Position numbers and translations under genes: made by a program | The notes under the pieces: generated by a model | What the model saw: the letters and a program-made list of their open reading frames with translations, nothing else | The model's database searches: none | Told to the model about the DNA's origin: nothing | In this document: piece by piece, positions 1 through 8,721 of the stretch | How the letters are laid out: every line of letters begins with the position of its first letter | Numbering within the stretch: position 1 is the stretch's first letter | Assembly (NCBI RefSeq): GCF_000733725.1 | Contig: NZ_JMQM01000003.1 | Span: 186,001-250,000, forward strand | DNA: 64,000 nt | Reading direction: 5' to 3' | Origin: Nitratireductor basaltis | GTDB lineage: Bacteria; Pseudomonadota; Alphaproteobacteria; Rhizobiales; Rhizobiaceae

Positions 1-1
1 C

Positions 2-1075
2 GAGGGACGATTGGGCGGCATCGACCACGACATGCTGGCGCGGATCATGCGCGCGGAGGATGCGCTTGCGCGTTTGGACGAGCGGATCGCCGCCTGTCCC
101 TTTGCTGACGGGTTCCGCGCGCGACAGCATTTTCATGAGGCGGCAGCCAGCCTGTGGCTGGAAGGCGAGCTGGTGCATGAGGAAGAACTCGTGCTGCACG
201 ATGCGCGCATGGATATCCGCCCGCCAAGCCACGAGCTGACGCGCGCCCATGAGGTGCTGCGCACGCGCAGGCGCATTGCGAGCGCTCCGGCGGGTTGGGC
301 CGCAAGCCGCGAAGGCGTGAACCATCTGGCCAGGCGCGAGGAAGCGAGCGGCGTGACGATGGAAGCGGCAACCGCTATATCCGGACAGGATGCGCTTGCG
401 CGCGAATTGGCAGACATGGACGCGCTTCTGGAGCGAACCGAGCAGGTTCTGCAGGGCGAAGTGCCTCCAGGTGGGAGGCTTCGCAAATCCTCGCCGGACC
501 CGGCATTGCATGATCCGCAATGGGGGGAGGGGGAACGCATCGCGCGATGGCTGGAGGTGGTGGAGCAGGCAGCACACGAAGCCGGTGCTCTGGTATTGGC
601 GGCGGCCTTGGTTTGGGACATATGGGAGGTTGAGACGCCGTTGCAGAACCAGCATTGGCTCGGGCTACAGCTTGCTGCTTCCTATCTGCGCCGCGCGAAC
701 AAGGCGCGCGCCCATCTGCCCGCCCTTGCACTGGGGCTGAAAACGATATCCCGCGAACGCCGGCGCTCAAGTGACCGGGACGTGCGGCTTTCAGCCCTCA
801 TCGAGGGGGTGGAGCTTTACGCCGAGCGCGGCATGAAGGAGTTGCAGCGCCTGACCCTTGCGCATGCCCGCATCATGCGCAAGCTCGAAGGGCGCAGGAC
901 AAGCTCCAGCCTGCCCGCACTCGTGGATCTGGTGATGGCGCGCCCGGTCGTATCGGCGGCCTTGATCGCGGGCGAGTTGAAGATTACCCAGCGCGCGGCC
1001 CTCAATCTCGTGGGCGAACTGGAGCTGCGCGAAGTTACGGGCCGCGGTCGTTTCAGGGCCTGGGGTGTGCTGTAA
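2..1075 (+). CDS. RHE_PE00001-family protein (DUF1612 plus C-terminal helix-turn-helix), 5' partial
   Basis: The frame is open to the left edge, so the true start probably lies outside the window; a TTG at 11 and an ATG at 32 are the internal alternatives. The N-terminal part carries the family's conserved run (EDALARLDERI, then LWLEGELVHEEELVLHDA and DIRPPSHELTRAHEVLR). The last 60 residues look like a small winged-helix domain (VVSAALIAGELKITQRAALNLV) ending in GRGRFRAWGVL, which also fits the family. These proteins are common on rhizobial replicons and are presumed DNA-binding; no function is established to my knowledge. The 3' end overlaps the convergent EamA gene by 23 bases. Confidence 0.8.
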   Translation, partial: EGRLGGIDHDMLARIMRAEDALARLDERIAACPFADGFRARQHFHEAAASLWLEGELVHEEELVLHDARMDIRPPSHELTRAHEVLRTRRRIASAPAGWAASREGVNHLARREEASGVTMEAATAISGQDALARELADMDALLERTEQVLQGEVPPGGRLRKSSPDPALHDPQWGEGERIARWLEVVEQAAHEAGALVLAAALVWDIWEVETPLQNQHWLGLQLAASYLRRANKARAHLPALALGLKTISRERRRSSDRDVRLSALIEGVELYAERGMKELQRLTLAHARIMRKLEGRRTSSSLPALVDLVMARPVVSAALIAGELKITQRAALNLVGELELREVTGRGRFRAWGVL

Positions 1076-2006
1076 CATTGGCACGGTTCGCTCGCATCTG
1101 TGCAAGCGTTGTCACCGCCACGCCGACGCCCAGGATCGCAGCGCCGGTCCAGGTGAGCAGCGCGTAATTTTCCCCGAGCCACAGGATGCCGATAACAAGG
1201 CCGACAGCAGAGCCGACATATCCGATCTGGCTGAGATAGACCGGTCCGCCAACGGATTGCAATCGGAAGAAAAGTGCGAACATGGCCGACGCTGCTGCAA
1301 TCTGCAGGAACACGATCATGGGGATCGAGGGGAGCAGGGTGAAAGCTGACATCTGCCCCGCAATGACAATGCCGATCAAAAGCTGGATGGCTGCGGCAAG
1401 GTGACTGCCCGCGGCAAGTTCAAACGGCCCGGAATCGCTCGGCCAGCGGGCGGTACGATAGATGTTTCCAGCCGCCAGCGATACGGGAATGGCAAGTCCG
1501 AGCAAGACCCAGATCATCTCGGCCGGTGCTCCGGTCTCGCCCCGCGTCAGGGCAACGGTCACAGCGCCTACGAAGCCGACCAGAATGCCTGCCAGGCCAA
1601 GGGCGCTTGGCCGCCTGACACCAAGCATGGTGGACAGCGCGAGGGTGAACACCGGCGACAGGGTGAACATGATGCCCGTATATCCCGCACCCAGATGCGG
1701 CACGACCGAGAAGATCAGGATATTCGGGATCGCGTAGGAGATCGCGGCCGTGACCGACAGATAGATGAGCGTAGCGCGGTCGAGCCTGATCCGCGCGCCG
1801 CGTGCGAGCACAACAGCGATCAGGACCAGCCCCGCCCCAGCCGATATGACAAAGGCCCATATCATGGGCGGCACGCCTGCCGCAGTCGCCAGCTTCCCAA
1901 GCGGAGGGGTGAGGCCCAGAAGGGCCCCATTGGCTACAAGCAGCGCGAGTGCGGAATTCCAGAGCGTTCTCACCTTCGGTCTCCGAAAATTGCAGGCTGG
2001 CGTCAT
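1053..2006 (-). CDS. EamA/DMT-superfamily transporter
   Basis: About 317 residues in ten hydrophobic segments arranged as two repeated halves, the usual size and layout of EamA metabolite exporters in the inner membrane. The substrate cannot be read from sequence. The start is uncertain: the ATG at 2006 has no good ribosome-binding site, whereas a GTG at 1973 is preceded by GGAG at ideal spacing and would give the more typical N-terminus VRTLWNSALALL. It lies 29 bases downstream of the FMN-reductase gene on the same strand and probably shares its transcript and MarR control. The 3' end overlaps the convergent RHE_PE00001 gene. Confidence 0.85.
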   Translation of the reverse strand: MTPACNFRRPKVRTLWNSALALLVANGALLGLTPPLGKLATAAGVPPMIWAFVISAGAGLVLIAVVLARGARIRLDRATLIYLSVTAAISYAIPNILIFSVVPHLGAGYTGIMFTLSPVFTLALSTMLGVRRPSALGLAGILVGFVGAVTVALTRGETGAPAEMIWVLLGLAIPVSLAAGNIYRTARWPSDSGPFELAAGSHLAAAIQLLIGIVIAGQMSAFTLLPSIPMIVFLQIAAASAMFALFFRLQSVGGPVYLSQIGYVGSAVGLVIGILWLGENYALLTWTGAAILGVGVAVTTLAQMRANRANVTAHPRP

Positions 2007-2035
2007 CCCGTAGTGGTGCGTGACGACGCAGGATT

Positions 2036-2593
2036 TCAGGCAGCCATGGCCCGTGCCTTCTCTCCGATGAACTGGCTGAAGCGGTGAATGAAGGATTTCA
2101 GGAACTCAGCCGTGTTCTCGTTGGAAAGACGTCCACCCTCATCGAAGAGAGTGGCGGAATTTCCGATATAGGCTTCAGGCTGACCGAGTGTCGGCATGTC
2201 GAGGGAGGCCAATGACTGGCGCAGGTGATGGTTTGCACCAAAGCCGCCAATGGCACCAAGTGAGGTGGAAATGATGGCGGCAGGCTTGCCGGTCAGCGCA
2301 CCTTTTCCATAAGGGCGCGAGCCGATGTCGATTGCGTTCTTCAGGACGCCGGGTACGGAACGCACATATTCCGGGGTGATGAACAGAACGGCCTCGCTCG
2401 CAGTGATGCGACTGCGAAATGCCGTCCAGCTCTCCGGCGGCGATGCTTCCAGATCTTCGGAGAAGAAGGACAGTTCGTCGATCGGGACAATCTCGAACTG
2501 GTGCTGGGGGACCAGCTCCGGCAAAGCCTCGGCGATCTTGCGGCTGTAGGAACCTTCACGGATGCTGCCAATGATGACGGCGATCTTGCTCAT
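2036..2593 (-). CDS. NADPH-dependent FMN reductase (flavodoxin-like)
   Basis: The start at 2593 is chosen because AAGGAAAT precedes it and the protein then opens with MSKIAVIIGSIREGSYSRKIAEAL, the phosphate-binding GSxRxxS loop that holds FMN in this family. The later motif FITPEYVRSVPGVLKNAID is also typical (consensus TPEYNxSxPGxLKNAIDW), as is the 185-residue length. It is probably a cytosolic quinone, chromate or azo reductase using NADPH; the substrate is unknown. It is divergent from a MarR gene and upstream of an EamA transporter, a common reactive-compound response arrangement in which reductase and exporter are co-repressed by MarR. Confidence 0.88.
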   Translation of the reverse strand: MSKIAVIIGSIREGSYSRKIAEALPELVPQHQFEIVPIDELSFFSEDLEASPPESWTAFRSRITASEAVLFITPEYVRSVPGVLKNAIDIGSRPYGKGALTGKPAAIISTSLGAIGGFGANHHLRQSLASLDMPTLGQPEAYIGNSATLFDEGGRLSNENTAEFLKSFIHRFSQFIGEKARAMAA

Positions 2594-2661
2594 CTCTATT
2601 TCCTTCAATGTGATTACCCATCTTTCAAGGAGGTGGGTTCGCGGGTAAAATAGTGATAAGA

Positions 2662-2677
2662 ATCTTAACGTCAAGAT
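2662..2677. promoter_or_regulatory. Probable MarR operator
   Basis: ATCTTAACGTCAAGAT is a 16-base near-perfect dyad (half-site ATCTTrACGT; only the sixth and eleventh bases break symmetry). It lies between the divergent FMN-reductase and MarR genes, 17 bases before the MarR start, where bound repressor could block both promoters. Length and half-site fit MarR-family operators. That the neighbouring MarR binds it is inference. Confidence 0.6.
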
Positions 2678-2694
2678 ACTTTAGGGGGAGAAAT

Positions 2695-3195
2695 ATGGGT
2701 CGCGCACTATTTGCGGTCGAGCAATGGAGGAAGGAAAAGCCTGATCTCGATCTTCTGCCGATGGAGGTGATCGGGCTTCTTTCGGAAGCATCATCAATGG
2801 TGACGCGGAACGGCCTTGCTCCCTTTTTCAAGCGCTGTTGCCTGCAGCCGGGCGAATTTGACGTGCTGGCGACATTGCGCCGGGCGGGCAAACCCCACGC
2901 CTTGACGCCCACGGAGCTTTACGAGGCGACGATGGTCACGTCGGGGGCGATGACCAATCGCATCGACCGGTTGGAACAGGCGGGGCTCGTCGCGCGCAAG
3001 GCCAATCCCCGGGACAGGCGGGGGGTGGTGGTCGAGCTCACGCAGAAAGGCTTCGAACTCATCGACAAGGCAATCGTGGATCACGTGGAGAACGAGAGAC
3101 GGCTGCTTTCCGGTCTTAACGAGACGGAGCAAAGACAATTGGCCGGCCTTCTTTGCAAGCTTGTGAGAAGCGAGGCTCTTCAGGACAGCGAGTGA
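2695..3195 (+). CDS. MarR-family transcriptional regulator
   Basis: The start at 2695 follows GGGGGAG at good spacing and gives 166 residues, normal for the family. The winged helix is visible in the middle (LTPTELYEATMVTSGAMTNRIDRLEQAGLV followed by the wing ANPRDRRGVVVELT); DxRxxxVxLT is the MarR wing signature. Flanking helices would form the dimer interface. It is divergent from the FMN reductase/EamA pair with a dyad between them, so it is the likely repressor of that pair and of itself. No redox-sensing cysteine pair of the OhrR type stands out, so a small-molecule ligand is more likely than peroxide. Confidence 0.92.
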   Translation: MGRALFAVEQWRKEKPDLDLLPMEVIGLLSEASSMVTRNGLAPFFKRCCLQPGEFDVLATLRRAGKPHALTPTELYEATMVTSGAMTNRIDRLEQAGLVARKANPRDRRGVVVELTQKGFELIDKAIVDHVENERRLLSGLNETEQRQLAGLLCKLVRSEALQDSE

Positions 3196-3205
3196 TGCCC
3201 CCGTC

Positions 3206-3964
3206 TCAGGCTCGCGCGGCCGCTGCCGTCTTGCTGCCCATGCGCCGCGCCAGTCGCGCTTCAAGTTGCACCAGCGCGTCATAGATGAGGACGGCGAAGA
3301 GGCCGACGATCAGGCCGCCTTGCAAGACATAGGCGGTGTTGTTGGTGAGCAGGCCTGCGATGATGACTTCGCCAAGCGTGCGCGCGGCAACCGTAGAGCC
3401 TATCGTGGCGGTGCCAAGGGCGATCACGACCGACAGGCGGACGCCCGTGAGGATGACGGGGAGTGCCAGCGGCAGTTCCACCTGGATGAGGCGCTGGCGG
3501 CGGTTGAGGCCTATGCCGCGCGCGGCCTCCATCGTGGCGGGGGGAAGGGTTGCAAGACCGGTCACCGCGTTTTCGAAGATGGGCAGCATGCCGTAGAGAA
3601 AGAGCGCGATGAGCGTCGGCCCGGCACCAAAGCCGAGCATGGGCACTGCAAGCGCCAGAACGGCGACCGGCGGAAAGGTCTGGCCGAGATTGGCAAGCGT
3701 GCGCGAAAGCGGGAGAAAGGCGGCACCCGCAGGCCGCGTGACCAGAATTGCAAGCGTGACGGCCACGAGCGTTGCAGCACCTGAGGCAAGCGCGACCAGC
3801 CCCAGATGGCTGAGCGAGAGATAGAGGAAGGAGGCGCGGTCATAGATCACCGGACCGTTCTCCGGCGCGAAGGGCGCAAAGAGCGGCGTGAACCACTCCG
3901 GTTGCAAGACAAGAGCCAGGAGCAGGGCAATCAGGACCAGGCGAAGAAGTGCTGCAGACCTCAT
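3206..3964 (-). CDS. yehW: Osmoprotectant-type ABC importer permease (YehW-like)
   Basis: 252 residues with about six hydrophobic segments and the binding-protein-dependent permease EAA loop (EAARGIGLNRRQR) that docks the ATPase. Length and last position in the operon match E. coli YehW. With its partner permease it forms the inner-membrane channel of a quaternary-amine-type importer. The start overlaps the ATPase stop by four bases, indicating translational coupling. The substrate is probably glycine betaine or another compatible solute by family, but the E. coli homologue is a low-affinity system, so the real substrate is open. Confidence 0.88.
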   Translation of the reverse strand: MRSAALLRLVLIALLLALVLQPEWFTPLFAPFAPENGPVIYDRASFLYLSLSHLGLVALASGAATLVAVTLAILVTRPAGAAFLPLSRTLANLGQTFPPVAVLALAVPMLGFGAGPTLIALFLYGMLPIFENAVTGLATLPPATMEAARGIGLNRRQRLIQVELPLALPVILTGVRLSVVIALGTATIGSTVAARTLGEVIIAGLLTNNTAYVLQGGLIVGLFAVLIYDALVQLEARLARRMGSKTAAAARA

Positions 3965-4896
3965 TGAAGGCTTTCCGCACGCGCCCGGATGGCATCAAGC
4001 GTCACCCGGCCGATTACCTGACCGTCACGACTGACAGGCACGGCCGCGCGCCCCGACCACAGACAGGCCGAAAGCGCGTCGCGCAGGCTGGTCCTTTCCG
4101 GCAGCGCCTCTCCTGATGCGGGGCCTTCCTCAACAAGCTCCGAAAGGGGAAAGAGCGACAGAAGGCGCAAGGGACGGTCGACGCCGCCAACCATTTCGGC
4201 AACAAAGTCCGTCGCCGGGCGGGCGATGATCTCGGCTGGCGTCGCATATTGCACAAGTCGCCCCGCATCCATCACTGCCACGCGGTCGCCGAGATGAATG
4301 GCCTCTTCCATGTCGTGGGTGACGAGCAGGATCGTGGAGCCCAGGGTGCGCTGGATGCGCTTCAGGTCCGCCTGTGCACGGGTGCGAATGATGGGATCAA
4401 GCGCGCCGAACGGCTCGTCCATCAGAAGCAGGTCGGGACGTGAGGCAAGCGCGCGCGCCACGCCCACACGCTGTTGTTGACCGCCTGAAAGTTCTGCGGG
4501 AAAGCGGTTGCGGAATTCCTCCGGCGGCATGGAGAAGAGGTTAAGCAGTTCGTCCACGCGATTGCGTATCTTTTCCTTCGACCAGCCGAGAAGGCGCGGC
4601 ACCGCGCCGATATTGCGCGCGACCGTGTGGTGGGGAAAAAGCCCATGTCCCTGGATCGCATAACCGATGCGTCGGCGCAGAATGTGCTTGGCAAGGTCTG
4701 TTGTCGGCTCGCCATTGATACGCACGCTGCCGGAACTCGGCTCCACCAGCCGGTTGATCATGCGCAACAGAGTGCTCTTGCCCGAACCGGAAGTGCCGAC
4801 AATGGCCGTAATGGTGCCGGTCTCGACCGTCATCGAGACGGCATCCACGGCAGCCCGTTCGTCATAAAGCTTGGTGATCTTGTCGATCTCGATCAT
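3961..4896 (-). CDS. yehX: Osmoprotectant-type ABC importer ATP-binding subunit (YehX-like)
   Basis: Complete ABC ATPase: Walker A GTSGSGKST at residues 34-42, signature LSGGQQQRVGVARAL, Walker B LLMDEPFGALD and the switch histidine in LLVTHDMEEA. The family's MIRTRAQADLKRIQ insert is replaced by IIRTRAQADLKRIQ. A C-terminal tail of roughly 90 residues resembles half of a CBS-type regulatory region (VIGRVTLDAIRARAE at the end), as in OpuCA/YehX proteins. It energises the two flanking permeases, overlapping each by four bases. Confidence 0.92.
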   Translation of the reverse strand: MIEIDKITKLYDERAAVDAVSMTVETGTITAIVGTSGSGKSTLLRMINRLVEPSSGSVRINGEPTTDLAKHILRRRIGYAIQGHGLFPHHTVARNIGAVPRLLGWSKEKIRNRVDELLNLFSMPPEEFRNRFPAELSGGQQQRVGVARALASRPDLLLMDEPFGALDPIIRTRAQADLKRIQRTLGSTILLVTHDMEEAIHLGDRVAVMDAGRLVQYATPAEIIARPATDFVAEMVGGVDRPLRLLSLFPLSELVEEGPASGEALPERTSLRDALSACLWSGRAAVPVSRDGQVIGRVTLDAIRARAESLQ

Positions 4897-6062
4897 CTTT
4901 GGCTCCCGGATTGCGGGCTCGACAGCTCGACGAGAATGTCCATCACGATGGCCGAGACGAGGGCCAGCAGCACCGTGGGCAATGCGCCGAGCAGGATGAG
5001 GTCGGTGGCGGTCTGGTTGAGACCTTGGAAAACGAAGGTGCCAAAGCCGCCGCCGCCGATAAGGCCCGCAATGACTGCAAGGCCGATATTCTGCACCAGA
5101 ACGATGCGCAGCCCGGCGAGGATGACAGGCAGGCCAAGCGGCAGTTCCACGCGCAGGAGGCGCTGCAATTCCGTCATGCCCATGCCGCGCGCAGCCTCGA
5201 AGGCGGCTGGTGGCGTCGCATCAAGCCCCGCCACCGTATTGGCGACGACGGGCAGCAGCGAATAGAGAACGAGTGCGAGAAAGGCGGGCATGAAGCCGAT
5301 GCCCGCAACACCCATTTCGCGCGCGCCGGGCACGGTGGCCGCGACCCAGGCGAGAATGGGGATCATGATGCCGAACATGGCAAGCGACGGGATCGTCTGC
5401 AGAAAGCTCAAGACCGGCAAAAGCGAGCGTTGCAGACGGTCGCTGCGATGGCTCAATATGCCGAGTGGAAATCCGATCAGTGCTGCCGCACCCAGTGAGC
5501 CAAAGGCGAGCCACAGATGGCGCACCCCCGCATCCCAGAAGGAAGCGGCCCGGCTTGCATATTCCTGCATGATGGAAAGATCGGCGAGTGCGCCCGAGGT
5601 CAGGACCGCGGCAAGTGCGGCGAGTGCAGTGAGCAGAACGCCAAGTCGGGTGAGGGGTCCCGGCGAAAGATTGGTCAGCGCATCAGCCAGCAGGAGCGAG
5701 AGCACGACGAGCAGGCACCAGAAGCCCGCCCCGGGCGAGACGCGCGCGAATTCGCCTGCTTCGCCAAGAAGGGAGGATGTGCCGGCAACAAGCAGCCAGA
5801 CGAGCCCTGCAAAACCGATGAAGGCACCGCCAAGGCGCAAGGCGGGCCGCCCTGCGGGAAGCCCGAGAGCAAGCCCCCCGATCAATGCCGCAAGCCCACC
5901 TAGGCTCGTGCCGGGCGAGCCGAGAGACCAGGCGGGCACACCTTCACCCGCGACAATGCGATTTGCCGCGAGCGTCATGTAAGGGGCCAGCAGACTGGCC
6001 AGCCCCAGAACGGCAAACAGGACGCCCGGTGGTGAGAGGGCGGGCTGGCTGCGCGGCGACAT
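4893..6062 (-). CDS. yehY: Osmoprotectant-type ABC importer permease with N-terminal extension (YehY-like)
   Basis: 389 residues, close to E. coli YehY and much longer than YehW. The first 170 residues hold several extra hydrophobic segments, then comes a standard permease domain with EAA loop EAARGMGMTELQR. The long first permease and short second one is the diagnostic layout of YehZYXW systems and separates them from OpuA/ProU. It lies 11 bases downstream of the binding-protein gene and overlaps the ATPase gene by four bases. Confidence 0.9.
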   Translation of the reverse strand: MSPRSQPALSPPGVLFAVLGLASLLAPYMTLAANRIVAGEGVPAWSLGSPGTSLGGLAALIGGLALGLPAGRPALRLGGAFIGFAGLVWLLVAGTSSLLGEAGEFARVSPGAGFWCLLVVLSLLLADALTNLSPGPLTRLGVLLTALAALAAVLTSGALADLSIMQEYASRAASFWDAGVRHLWLAFGSLGAAALIGFPLGILSHRSDRLQRSLLPVLSFLQTIPSLAMFGIMIPILAWVAATVPGAREMGVAGIGFMPAFLALVLYSLLPVVANTVAGLDATPPAAFEAARGMGMTELQRLLRVELPLGLPVILAGLRIVLVQNIGLAVIAGLIGGGGFGTFVFQGLNQTATDLILLGALPTVLLALVSAIVMDILVELSSPQSGSQR

Positions 6063-6073
6063 GGGTGGAAAGA

Positions 6074-6982
6074 TCAGTCCAGAACGCCGGTCTGGGTGAG
6101 ATATTCACGCGCAACGGCTTCCGCCGGCTCGCCACCCACCTGGATGCGGCCATTGAGCTTCTGCAGCGTCGCCATGTCGAGGCCGGAGAAGATGGGGTTC
6201 AGCACCGCTGCGATGGCCGGATATTCGTCGAGCACTTCCTTGCGGACCACAGGTGCGGGCTCATAGACAGGCTGCACGCCCTTGTCGTCCTCCATCACCA
6301 CAAGACCTGCCGCGCCAACGCCGCCATCCGTGCCATAGGCCATGGCCGCATTGACACCGGATGTGCCGCGCGCGGCTGCCTGGATGGTCGCCGCCGTGTC
6401 GCCGCCCGAAAGCACGACAGTCTGATCGGATGAGAGTTCGAAACCGTACGCCTCCTGCATGGCAGGCAGGACGGCAGGGGAGGAGACAAATTCGGTCGAG
6501 GCGGCAAGCTTCACCTCACCACCTTCCGACACCCATTTGCCGAAATCGGACATGGTCTTCAGCCCATGTTCCTCGGCGAGCGCACCGGTAACTGCGATGG
6601 CCCAGGTGTTGTTGGCGGGGGCAGATTCAAGCCAGATGACGTTATTGGCCTCGGCATCGAGTTCAGCGGCGCGCTTGTAGGCGGCTTCGGCATCCTTCCA
6701 GACCTCGCTGTCGGCCTCGTTGAAGAAGAAGGCGGCATTGCCGGTATATTCCGGATAGATGTCGATCTGCCCGGCCAGAATGGCCTCGCGCACCACCTGC
6801 GTTCCGCCAAGCTGCAGGCGGCGTTCGACGGGAAGACCGGCATCTTCCAAAGCAAGCGCGATCATGTTGCCGAGCAGGCCGCCTTCCGTGTCGATTTTTG
6901 AGGAAACGACGATGTCGGCCTGGGCGGTTGTCGTCAGTGCTGCCGAAAGCCCGAGGGCGGCGAGGGCGAAACGCAGTTTCAT
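6074..6982 (-). CDS. osmF: Osmoprotectant-type ABC importer substrate-binding protein (YehZ/OsmF-like)
   Basis: A Sec signal peptide (MKLRFALAALGLSAALTTTAQA, likely cut after residue 22) is followed by an OpuAC-type domain. Conserved stretches include SSKIDTEGGLLGNMI, the Y-P-E-Y-T-G segment (IDIYPEYTGNAAFF) and GTDGGVGAAGL. 302 residues matches E. coli OsmF/YehZ. It captures the substrate in the periplasm and is first gene of the yehZYXW operon, with 161 bases upstream in which I found no clear promoter. Exact ligand unknown. Confidence 0.9.
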   Translation of the reverse strand: MKLRFALAALGLSAALTTTAQADIVVSSKIDTEGGLLGNMIALALEDAGLPVERRLQLGGTQVVREAILAGQIDIYPEYTGNAAFFFNEADSEVWKDAEAAYKRAAELDAEANNVIWLESAPANNTWAIAVTGALAEEHGLKTMSDFGKWVSEGGEVKLAASTEFVSSPAVLPAMQEAYGFELSSDQTVVLSGGDTAATIQAAARGTSGVNAAMAYGTDGGVGAAGLVVMEDDKGVQPVYEPAPVVRKEVLDEYPAIAAVLNPIFSGLDMATLQKLNGRIQVGGEPAEAVAREYLTQTGVLD

Positions 6983-7143
6983 GGAAGTGCTCCTAAACGG
7001 GATCAGTGAATGCTATCTGGAAGATGATCTAGGGCTGCACCGGCAGCTTGGCGACGGGACGGGCGAAAATTTGCTGACAATGGTGGCAGGAACCGGGCGG
7101 TCCGGCAAATAAGCGTTTTGTGAAAGGGCGAAATCTGCAGCTC

Positions 7144-8373
7144 TCACTTCGCTACAACAGGGGGTCGGCTGCGCAGGGCGGCAAACCAGAAACCGGCGCA
7201 GAATGTGAGCGAGCCGATGAAGATGGCTGCGAGAACCGGGCCATAGCTGCCCGTGGCCTGCCACAGCAATGCAGCGCCCAGCGGTGCCAATGCCTGCATC
7301 ACGGTCATGGGGGCGACAATCGAGCCGTTGACCGCACCATAGGCGTGGCGGGTGACCATTTCGGGAATGGCTGCGCCGCGTATGATGGTGGTCATGCCAT
7401 TGGCCGCACCGTAACCGGCGGCAAGGCAGGCGATGATGAGGAGATTGGGTGGCGCATAGGCAAAGCCGATCACCACCAGCGGAAAGACAATAACGATGGC
7501 CGAGCCGAGCTGGCGCACGGAAAGATCGTGTGCGAGCGCACGGACGGCGATGCGGCCGGCGACCTGCGCGGGGCCTATGACGGTCAGCACCATCACGGTT
7601 GCCGCAGCATCAAGACCCCGTTCCAGAAGCAGCGGATAGAAGTGATAGGTCAGCGCGGAGAAGGTGCCCACATAGGAAATCCATGCGACCATCAGACCCC
7701 AATAGGCGGGCAGCCGCATGGCCGCGCGCACCGCTGCGCGTCCGGCAAGGGGTGCGGCTTCGTCGGCTGCAAGCGGTACGGGGGCAGCATCGCGGTCCGG
7801 GTCGATCGCCCGTGCATAGAGCGTGCCGCATATGACGATATTGACGCCGGCCATGGCGAGCAGCGCGCCGCGCCAGCCCTGGGTATCGATGAGGTACTGG
7901 ATGAGCGGTATGAAGACCGTGCTGGCAAAGCCGCCCCAAAGCGTGAGCGCGGTGATCGCTCCGCGCGCCCTTGTCGGGCCGACCCTGCGGGTGACCACTG
8001 CGAAAGCCGGCTCATATAGCACCGCGGCCTGCGTACAGCCGAGAAAGGCAAGCACGGGGTAGTAGAGCCAAAGCGTGTCCACTTGTGACCAGAGCGCCAG
8101 AAGCAGGCCGGCGGCAATGGATGCACCCGCCATGACCTTTCGGCCATGGCCACGGTCGATGGCAGCACCTACCGGATAGGCGGCAAGACTGGCGAGCAGC
8201 ATGCCAAGCGTGGCCGCGGCATAGATCTCGGTTTTGGTCCAGCCGAGATCACCACGCATGGCTTCTGCAATGAGCGGGAAGCCGTACCAGATCGTGCCCC
8301 ATGAGCAGATTTGCGCGGCACCAAGCATGTTGATGAAGCGGCGTTCGCCGCGCGGGGCAGAGGCGGCGGTCAT
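7144..8373 (-). CDS. MFS transporter in an arsenic-resistance operon
   Basis: 409 residues with about twelve hydrophobic segments and the MFS loop 2-3 motif degenerated to GAAIDRGHGRKVM. The start at 8373 is nine bases past the arsR stop; its ribosome-binding site is weak, suggesting coupling to arsR. Because it is third in an arsH-arsR-MFS operon it probably exports an arsenic species, perhaps an organoarsenical or trivalent arsenite as proposed for some MFS efflux proteins in agrobacteria. That role rests on context only. It is not ArsB or Acr3, neither of which is present here. Confidence 0.8.
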   Translation of the reverse strand: MTAASAPRGERRFINMLGAAQICSWGTIWYGFPLIAEAMRGDLGWTKTEIYAAATLGMLLASLAAYPVGAAIDRGHGRKVMAGASIAAGLLLALWSQVDTLWLYYPVLAFLGCTQAAVLYEPAFAVVTRRVGPTRARGAITALTLWGGFASTVFIPLIQYLIDTQGWRGALLAMAGVNIVICGTLYARAIDPDRDAAPVPLAADEAAPLAGRAAVRAAMRLPAYWGLMVAWISYVGTFSALTYHFYPLLLERGLDAAATVMVLTVIGPAQVAGRIAVRALAHDLSVRQLGSAIVIVFPLVVIGFAYAPPNLLIIACLAAGYGAANGMTTIIRGAAIPEMVTRHAYGAVNGSIVAPMTVMQALAPLGAALLWQATGSYGPVLAAIFIGSLTFCAGFWFAALRSRPPVVAK

Positions 8374-8381
8374 GATGTCGA

Positions 8382-8711
8382 TCAGCCGCAGCCGGTGAGC
8401 GCGGGGGTGATTGCTCGAGGAGGAGACCCTTCCACGCAACATTCATCCACCAGATAACCGATGAGCGCGTTCATCGCCGTATAGTTGGCGCGGCAGATCA
8501 GCGTGGTCGCACGGCGTTCACGGGTGATCAGCCGGGTCTCGTCCAGCCGCTTTAGGTGATGGGACAGCGTGGAGGCGGGGATTTCCAGCTTCTGCTGGAT
8601 CGTGCCGACGGGCAGCCCCTCGTCACCGGCGCGCACAAGGGCGCGGTAAAGCTTGAGACGGATCGGATGGCCCAGGGCCTCAAGCTGCATCACTGCGGTG
8701 TCGAGTTCCAT
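8382..8711 (-). CDS. arsR: ArsR-family metalloregulator
   Basis: 109 residues with a winged helix (IPASTLSHHLKRLDETRLI as recognition region, then wing RERRATTLI). A vicinal cysteine pair C91-C92 (VDECCVEG) and C108 sit at the C-terminus, reminiscent of the AfArsR class that binds As(III) through C-terminal cysteines, rather than the CxC in helix 4 of plasmid R773 ArsR. Here the DNA-contact helix lacks that CxC. It should release DNA when As(III) or Sb(III) binds. It lies 10 bases after arsH and is probably autoregulatory through the two dyads upstream of arsH. Confidence 0.9.
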   Translation of the reverse strand: MELDTAVMQLEALGHPIRLKLYRALVRAGDEGLPVGTIQQKLEIPASTLSHHLKRLDETRLITRERRATTLICRANYTAMNALIGYLVDECCVEGSPPRAITPALTGCG

Positions 8712-8721
8712 GGCGGTCCTC

